Assembly (NCBI GenBank): GCA_945983195.1
Contig: CAMFSS010000032.1
Location: 1-12,175, forward strand
Direction: 5' to 3'
DNA: 12,175 nucleotides
Source: an uncultured Prevotellaceae bacterium
Lineage (GTDB): Bacteria > Bacteroidota > Bacteroidia > Bacteroidales > Muribaculaceae
Under the pieces are notes generated by a model, which worked only from the letters and a program-made list of their open reading frames with translations, made no database searches and had not been told where the DNA came from. The position numbers and the translations under genes are program-made. Shown here in pieces: positions 7,262 through 12,175 of this stretch (the first letter of the stretch is position 1; each line of letters opens with the position of its first letter).

Positions 7262-7786
7262 TTATTCCTCTGTGGTGGCGAGGGGTGATGCCTGCTTGTA
7301 GGTGCGTGCGCCAAGCTCCTTGTCGAGCATATAGAGACCGTAGCCGTTGTCTTTGATCATCTTGAGGTTGTCGATGATTGTCTGGGCGTTCTCCTCCTCT
7401 TCAACTTGCTCGTCGATGAACCACTTGAGCATGCTCTGGGTTGCGAAGTCGTTCTCCTCGAAAGCCACTTTGTAGAGTGCGTTGATGAGCGATGTCACTT
7501 TCTGCTCGTGCTTGAGCGTCTCTTCAACTACGTTGAGTGTCGATTCCCACTCGGTGGGTACGGCGTCGATTGGCTGGAGCTTCACTACGCCGCCGCGTGA
7601 GGTGACATATTTGAACAGAATCATTGCGTGGTCCTGCTCCTCCTTGAATTGAACTTCATACCACTTTGCGAAGCCGGGATTGCCATTTGCATGGAAATAT
7701 GCCGACATTGAAAGATAAAGATAAGCCGACCACATTTCGGCATTGATTTGGGCGTTGATAGCCTCTTCTACTCTTTTGTTCAACAT
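7262..7786 (-). CDS. ftnA: Ferritin, non-heme (FtnA-like)
   Basis: A 174-residue non-heme ferritin that oxidises Fe(II) and stores iron as a mineral inside a 24-subunit cytoplasmic shell. All ferroxidase ligands are present at the same numbers as in E. coli FtnA: E17, E50, H53, E94, Q127 and E130. Length matches bacterial ferritins. The correct start is the ATG at 7786, giving MLNKRVEEAINAQINAE as in other ferritins. An in-frame ATG at 7840 would add 18 low-complexity Asn-rich residues and overlaps the promoter box, so it is rejected. It appears to be a single-gene transcript, with a promoter at 7838-7845 and a palindrome downstream. I see no obvious Fur or PerR site, so the regulator is unknown. 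Confidence 0.95.
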   Translation of the reverse strand: MLNKRVEEAINAQINAEMWSAYLYLSMSAYFHANGNPGFAKWYEVQFKEEQDHAMILFKYVTSRGGVVKLQPIDAVPTEWESTLNVVEETLKHEQKVTSLINALYKVAFEENDFATQSMLKWFIDEQVEEEENAQTIIDNLKMIKDNGYGLYMLDKELGARTYKQASPLATTEE

Positions 7787-7837
7787 AATTAATCTGTTAT
7801 TTTGATTGTTATTGAATTTATTCGTTTTCGACGGGTG

Positions 7838-7845
7838 CAAAAATA
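7838..7845 (-). promoter_or_regulatory. Bacteroidota -7 promoter box for ferritin
   Basis: The minus strand reads TATTTTTG, an exact TAnnTTTG match, giving a transcript start near 7831 and a leader of about 45 nt to the ATG at 7786. It lies in the 104-nt gap after lgt. Confidence 0.5.
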
Positions 7846-7890
7846 CTAATTATTCACATTGGGGTGGAGCGGTGAAACGGCTATTTTTTG

Positions 7891-8763
7891 TTAATTTTTT
7901 TCTCGTCGGGGGAATTTGTCGGGGAATTCGATGTGCACGGCAGGACGACGCAGTGCATATATTATCAACCCGATTCCGGCGATGATGAATGGCAGGCTGA
8001 GCAGTTGACCCATGTCCATTCCGCAAGCCTCGCGCAAGCCTATTTCCCAAGGCTCCTGCACATTCTTGATGTATTCAATCACGAATCGCGATGAGAAGAG
8101 AATGGTGAAGAACACGCCGAAGATTAGTCCGGGGCGGCACTGTGCATTGCGCTTCCAGTACATGAACATTAGCAGTGCAAAGAGGGCAAAGTAGCACAGA
8201 GCCTCGTAGATTTGTGTGGGGTGTGATGGCTGTGTGAAGATGGGTTCGGCACCGTGCATCCATGCGCCGAGATTGTCGATGAAGCAGAAGCCCCAAGGAA
8301 GGTCGGTGGGACCGCCGTAGATTTCGTGGTTCATAAGGTTGCCGAGGCGAATGAATCCGCCCACCATGGCAATGGGAATCACAAGGCGGTCGAATGTCCA
8401 GAGCGGGCTTCGGTGAGTGACGTAGCGCGAATAGATGAGAATGGCTATGATTATGCCTATGGTGCCTCCGTGGCTTGCAAGTCCGCCTTCCCATATCTTG
8501 AAGATGTCGCCAATGTGCTGTGAATAGTAGGTCCAGTCGTAGAAGAACACGTGTCCGAGGCGTGCGCCTACGATGGTGGCTATTGCTACATACACGAAAA
8601 GTGAACTGAGCCATTTTTCGGGTACACCTTCGTGGCGGAACATACGCCACATCAGCTCATATCCGAGCCAGAATCCTACTGCAAATGCCAATCCGTACCA
8701 CCGCACGGTTATGAAGCTGTCGATGAGGTTGGGATTGACTGTCCATGTGATGAAATCTATCAT
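7891..8763 (-). CDS. lgt: Prolipoprotein diacylglyceryl transferase Lgt
   Basis: A 290-residue integral inner-membrane enzyme that moves diacylglycerol from phosphatidylglycerol onto the lipobox cysteine of prolipoproteins, the first step of lipoprotein maturation. Several hydrophobic segments are evident (for example 20-38, 54-70, 101-112, 189-202, 213-224 and 255-271). Family landmarks are GARLGHVFFYDW (66-77), HGG (98-100), the signature FIRLGNLMNHEIYG (137-150) with the essential arginine at 139 and glutamate at 147, HPTQIYEAL (181-189) and SRFVIEY (225-231). Length is normal. It starts 40 nt after the stop of the long coiled-coil gene on the same strand; the gap contains only a one-mismatch promoter box (8790-8797), so the two are probably co-transcribed. 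Confidence 0.96.
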   Translation of the reverse strand: MIDFITWTVNPNLIDSFITVRWYGLAFAVGFWLGYELMWRMFRHEGVPEKWLSSLFVYVAIATIVGARLGHVFFYDWTYYSQHIGDIFKIWEGGLASHGGTIGIIIAILIYSRYVTHRSPLWTFDRLVIPIAMVGGFIRLGNLMNHEIYGGPTDLPWGFCFIDNLGAWMHGAEPIFTQPSHPTQIYEALCYFALFALLMFMYWKRNAQCRPGLIFGVFFTILFSSRFVIEYIKNVQEPWEIGLREACGMDMGQLLSLPFIIAGIGLIIYALRRPAVHIEFPDKFPRREKN

Positions 8764-8803
8764 TGCGAATTGTTGTTTTTTAGCTTAATGAAAAATAGGG
8801 GGG

Positions 8804-10948
8804 TTAGAAAAGTGACATTTGGGCATCGGGCTTCTGCGGAACGTCGTCGGCAGGCAATTTGGCTGTCTTTTCCTCCTCTTCGGGCAGAGTTTTCACTTCG
8901 GGCTGCGATGGGGGAGTAGGCATAAGCCAGTCGATGTCGCCGAGTTCGTCCATCGAAGGCTCGTCGGTGAGCACGGGCTGTGCGTCGGTGTTGCCGTCGG
9001 GAGCTGGTGATGCGGCGGTCTCGAAAGTGGCATCAATGCTGTCGTCGGAGAATGTTCCGTTGTCGAAAATGTCGTTAGGAATCTTTGGCTCTTCAGGCTC
9101 GGCAACTATATCGGCAAAAGCGTTGGGACCGGCAATTGCCGAATCGAATCCTTGCAGTGTGGAGCCGGCAGTGGGATTGTCATTGCCTGTCGTCGGGTCG
9201 AATCCGAATGTCTGGGCAACGGCATCGGCAATGTCGTTGTCGATGCTTGGCTCTGCTGCCTTGGCAGGACTTTTGGGCGTGGCTGCCGCTGCAACTTGTG
9301 CATCGCGTTGAGCCTGGAGGTCTTTCAGCATCTTGATTTCGGCACGAAGCTCATTTTCCACGCGCTTTTGGTCGGTAGTGAGGAATTTGATCTTCTGCTC
9401 ATAGAAGGCAACGTCGCTCTTGCGGTCGCGCTGCTCGGTAGCGAAGTTTCCGGCGAGGCGGTCGCGCTCCTTTGCGATTGCGCGGCACTCTTTTTGGACT
9501 TTCTCGATTTCGGCCGACAGTTCGTGCCTGATCTGCTCTATTTCGGCATTCTTTGATGCAATCAGATTGCTGATTTCAGCGTCTTTAGCTTCGATTGCAC
9601 GAATTTTCTCATCTTCCTTCATGTCGATGATGTGCTCCTTCTCCTCGAGGGCGCGTGCACTTTCGTCGGCAGCCTGCTTCAGTGCATCGGCACGCTCCAT
9701 GCTCAGACGCTTAATGGCGGCATCGCGTTCCTGCATTACGCGCATCATGTTCTGCTCGGCATCGCTTTTGGCGGCCTGCAACTCCTCCCGAAGCTTTGCG
9801 CTTTCGGCAGCACAGCTTTGGGCATTTGCGCTGATGCTTTCATTGTGAGCCTGCAAATCGAGAATTTGAGCCTTCAGATCTTTAGTCTCTTTGTTCTTCT
9901 GTGCCTTGAAGTCTTCAAGATGCTGCAATTGCCGCTCAATCTCAGCCATAAGTTCAAGGTTGGTGTTGGCTTCGGTGAGCTGCTCCTGCAAAGTTGCGAT
10001 TTCAGCCTCCTTGGCTTCGAGCGCAGCTTTGGCTTTTGCCACCTCATCGCGTGCAACGGCAGCGTCGATTTTGGCATTTTCCGTAGCTCCATTGGCGGCT
10101 TCAAGCTCTTTTTGCAATGCATCGACAGCATCGGCAGCCTTTTTCGCTGCTTCGTTGGCGTTGCTCATGGCTTCATTGGCTATGGAGTGAGCCTCTTCAA
10201 GCTCTTTTTGCTTGTCGGCAAACTCAGCGCGGAGAGCTGCAAGAGCCTTCTCGTTCTGTTCGGCAAGATCCTTGTAGGTGTTGGCATCGTCGGCATGCAC
10301 CTGCATCACCTTAATCTTGTTGAGCAATCCCTTGTTTTCAATTACATATTGTTCGTGCTCGGCTTCGAGCGTGGCAACGCGCTGTTCGAGCGTTGCGGCC
10401 TGCTCTTTCAAAGCTTTGCGCTTCGATTCCTCCACCTGGCACTTCTGCTTGGCGTCGTCGGCACGGCGGGCACTCTCCTCGGCAGCGGCAGTAGCCTGGT
10501 TGAGGCGTGCAGTGATGTCGTTACGGTCTTTGTCCCAAGCGGCATTGGCTTGGGCGAGAGCCGCGCTGTGAATATCGTCGATTGCACATTTGAAGTGTTT
10601 GCCAAGACTTAGAGTGATAGCTTTCTTTTCAGCCTCAATGTCGATGCACTCCTTGACGATTTGCGGAAGATTGGCATTGACAATCTCGATAATCGAAGCG
10701 AGGAACCCTTCGGGAAGGTCGTAGCTCACGGCAGTCACTTTTGCCTGTGTCGGCACTGCCTGACGCTCAGTAGGGGGAGCCGGCACAACGGGCGTTTTCA
10801 GCGGCTCAGCCGGAGTCTGCGTCTTGAATGGGTTGATGTATGGCTCACGCTTCTCAGTATCGTCGTAGTTGAGTTCATCATCGATGTCGTTGCCAATCGG
10901 ATTGTCGGAGAATCCGAATGCATTCTTGATGTTTTTAATAAACGACAT
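8804..10948 (-). CDS. Long coiled-coil protein ending in a sliding-clamp-type motif
   Basis: A 714-residue soluble protein of unknown function. Residues 1-75 are a polar, proline-containing head (with FGFSDNPIGNDIDD at 11-24 and EPYINPFK at 35-42). Residues 76-125 look like a short folded segment. Residues about 125-550 are Ala/Glu/Lys/Gln-rich heptad sequence, a very long coiled coil. Residues 560-714 are acidic, Pro/Asp-rich and probably disordered, with short hydrophobic islands such as IADAVAQTFGFDP (573-585) and LGDIDWLMP (669-677... approximate). The last five residues are QMSLF, matching the bacterial beta-clamp binding consensus QL(S/D)LF. There is no signal peptide or membrane segment, so it should be cytoplasmic. 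The start at 10948 is the only good one. It lies between the PEP/pyruvate-binding gene (80 nt upstream) and lgt (40 nt downstream). A role in chromosome or replication-related scaffolding is an inference from the tail motif alone. Confidence 0.85.
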   Translation of the reverse strand: MSFIKNIKNAFGFSDNPIGNDIDDELNYDDTEKREPYINPFKTQTPAEPLKTPVVPAPPTERQAVPTQAKVTAVSYDLPEGFLASIIEIVNANLPQIVKECIDIEAEKKAITLSLGKHFKCAIDDIHSAALAQANAAWDKDRNDITARLNQATAAAEESARRADDAKQKCQVEESKRKALKEQAATLEQRVATLEAEHEQYVIENKGLLNKIKVMQVHADDANTYKDLAEQNEKALAALRAEFADKQKELEEAHSIANEAMSNANEAAKKAADAVDALQKELEAANGATENAKIDAAVARDEVAKAKAALEAKEAEIATLQEQLTEANTNLELMAEIERQLQHLEDFKAQKNKETKDLKAQILDLQAHNESISANAQSCAAESAKLREELQAAKSDAEQNMMRVMQERDAAIKRLSMERADALKQAADESARALEEKEHIIDMKEDEKIRAIEAKDAEISNLIASKNAEIEQIRHELSAEIEKVQKECRAIAKERDRLAGNFATEQRDRKSDVAFYEQKIKFLTTDQKRVENELRAEIKMLKDLQAQRDAQVAAAATPKSPAKAAEPSIDNDIADAVAQTFGFDPTTGNDNPTAGSTLQGFDSAIAGPNAFADIVAEPEEPKIPNDIFDNGTFSDDSIDATFETAASPAPDGNTDAQPVLTDEPSMDELGDIDWLMPTPPSQPEVKTLPEEEEKTAKLPADDVPQKPDAQMSLF

Positions 10949-11004
10949 ATCTTTTCTGAATATAAATATGGGGTTGGAAAATCAGTTTATTCAATCTCGA
11001 AGTC

Positions 11005-11024
11005 GCCCGATGGGAAAGTCGGGC
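11005..11024 (-). terminator. Small hairpin after the PEP/pyruvate-binding gene
   Basis: GCCCGA and TCGGGC (6 bp, 8-nt loop) form a hairpin 4 nt after the stop codon of the upstream gene. No T run follows, so it may only be a weak or partial terminator before the coiled-coil gene. No TAnnTTTG box is visible in 10949-11028, which favours read-through into that gene. Confidence 0.3.
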
Positions 11025-11028
11025 ATCT

Positions 11029-12175
11029 CTAAGAGCCTGTATCGGTGGTAGCCGACGGAGGGGTGTTGCCGTTGTCGGCAGCAGATCCGGCGGGCGGCTC
11101 GTCAGACGGCTTAAGCACAATCCCCAGGCTCTTGCGGCCGTTGATAGCCACGGTGAGCGGGCAGGCGAAGTCGATGATTCGCAGGTTCTCGCTATCGTAG
11201 CTGCATGGCCGGCTGTTAAGGTAAGCTTCGTCAATCACACTGCCGTCGTCGGGCGCACCGACGGTGAAGTATCCTACACCGAATGATGTGAGATTCTGGA
11301 AGAAGTGCGTTCCCTGGCTTGGCTCAATTCGGTTTCCCTTGAGTGAAGTTTCCACGATTAGCTTGGCTGCCGAAATGTGAGGCCACTTGACCGGGATTCC
11401 GAGGGCTGTGTCGCTTGACCCCCAACGTCCGGGACCGATAAGTATGTAGCTTCGCCCCTCATCGGTGAAGCGGCGGTTTATTTTCTCAATTTCGCGTGCG
11501 ATGAGAGAATTGTTCATCATGCTGAACCGGTCGGGCTTCACCATGACAATGCTGCTAATGTTGTCCATCAGTCCGTGGCCGAGGGCAGTAAGACTCTTGA
11601 GTATTAGGGCTGAATCGTCGGTAGTCATCACCTTTTCATCAAGCATCTCTTTGCGGTCGACAATGGGGCGTATTTGTAGCCAGTAGAGTTGCCCTTTCTC
11701 CTCAGTGTCTTCGGTAATAGGCTTGCTGTTGTTGATAAGTCCGGCAAACTCAATCTCAACCGGTCGGCCCATTGCGAGCTGCCCCTTGGTGAGCATGAGG
11801 TCGGCAATTTCGGCAAGCGGATACACGCCGTGCTGAAGTACGTTGGCAAAAGTGACAACCTTGCGTCCTTCGCCGGCATCGGAGTCGCGGATTATGCCGC
11901 TGCGGAAGTCGTAGGTCGAAACCATATAGCGCAGCGAGCCGTTGTCGGCAGCATCTTGGATACGCATCTTCTTGATGTTGAAGCCATCGTCGATGCTGAA
12001 TGATGCTGCGTCCTTGCCGTTCATGTCGAGGGCGTAGAAGCGCGTCTGCGTGTCGCTGAGGGCAATGTCCATAGTGCTTGTCTGGAGCACCTTGTTGGGG
12101 TGTCGGGGCGAGAACCTGAGAGCGCGTCCGCCATCGACAATGTATTATCCGCGTCCAACGGCAATTGCAGTCACG
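11029..12175 (-). CDS. PEP/pyruvate-binding-domain protein, 3' part, with in-frame stop
   Basis: The frame runs to the right window edge and encodes the C-terminal part of a large Bacteroidota protein usually annotated as a PEP/pyruvate-binding-domain protein or PEP synthase-like (near 1000 residues as I recall). Recognisable segments are VDGGRALRFSPRHPNKV (about 12088-12138), RSGIIRDSDAGEGRKVVTFA (just after the start of the ATP-grasp-like part), PVEIEFAGL, YWLQIRPIVD, and the later LIGPGRWGSSDTALGIPV and GTHFFQNLTSFGVGYF. The tail (PSDEPPAGSAADNGNTPP) is low-complexity. A TAA at 12145-12147 interrupts the frame, yet family-like residues (TAIAVGRG) continue on its far side, so the break is a point mutation or sequence error, not the true 5' end. 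The GTG at 12088-12090 is an internal valine, not a convincing start. True PEP synthase activity is doubtful because no phosphohistidine domain or PEP-binding barrel is seen in this part. Confidence 0.75.

Noticed and set aside
7174..7356. 60-codon plus-strand frame over the palindrome
   Set aside because: It crosses the palindrome and runs antisense into ferritin; Cys/Arg/Trp-rich composition is not protein-like.
8790..8797. Possible -7 box (TATTTTTC) upstream of lgt
   Set aside because: It has one mismatch at the conserved G, sits in a 40-nt gap that fits an operon, and AT-rich gaps give such matches by chance.
9632..10612. 326-codon open frame on the plus strand
   Set aside because: It lies wholly antisense to the coiled-coil gene, whose Ala/Glu/Gln-rich codons leave the opposite strand free of stops. 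Its product is a Leu/Gly/Phe-rich string without a recognisable domain.
1..12175. Stop-codon reassignment as an explanation for the in-frame stops
   Set aside because: TAA, TAG and TGA all end intact genes elsewhere in the window, so the standard code fits and local mutation or sequence error is simpler.
1..12175. CRISPR arrays, tRNA or rRNA genes, insertion sequences
   Set aside because: No spaced direct repeats, cloverleaf-like segments, transposase motifs or terminal repeats were seen by eye on either strand.

Overview
The window looks like a piece of a Bacteroidales chromosome, possibly Muribaculaceae; the family is a guess from gene style. Support comes from a type IX secretion gene of the PorQ family, a FadL-type outer-membrane protein, an AmgK-like kinase fused to a RapZ C-terminal domain, and four exact matches to the Bacteroidota -7 promoter box TAnnTTTG at sensible distances from genes. 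All genes except the first lie on the minus strand.

Layout from left to right: (1) 1-825, plus strand, an AT-richer remnant of a HipA-family kinase toxin with in-frame stops near its left end; it converges on the next gene. (2) 908-1951, a secreted endonuclease/exonuclease/phosphatase-fold enzyme with its own promoter. (3) 2146-3495, a FadL/OmpP1-type outer-membrane channel followed by a clear intrinsic terminator; its upstream region holds a promoter and nested inverted repeats. (4) 3741-7027, read right to left: porQ, then a kinase-RapZ fusion, then a MurU-like nucleotidyltransferase only 2 nt behind the kinase. The kinase has its own promoter overlapping the end of porQ. (5) 7262-7786, a ferritin with all expected ferroxidase ligands, its own promoter and a long GC-rich palindrome downstream. 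(6) 7891-8763, lgt, and 8804-10948, a long coiled-coil protein of unknown function, 40 nt apart and probably co-transcribed. (7) 11029 to the right edge, the 3' part of a PEP/pyruvate-binding-domain protein, interrupted by an in-frame TAA at 12145-12147.

The genes are mostly cell-envelope functions: lipoprotein maturation (lgt), protein secretion (porQ), outer-membrane uptake (fadL-like), and a likely pathway that phosphorylates and then uridylylates amino sugars from peptidoglycan (kinase-RapZ plus MurU). The two most interesting points are the fusion of a sugar kinase to the amino-sugar-sensing domain of RapZ, and a coiled-coil protein ending exactly in QMSLF, a canonical sliding-clamp binding motif. 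Three in-frame stops lie within about 35 nt of the window ends. If the window is a whole assembled contig, these could be end errors rather than real mutations.
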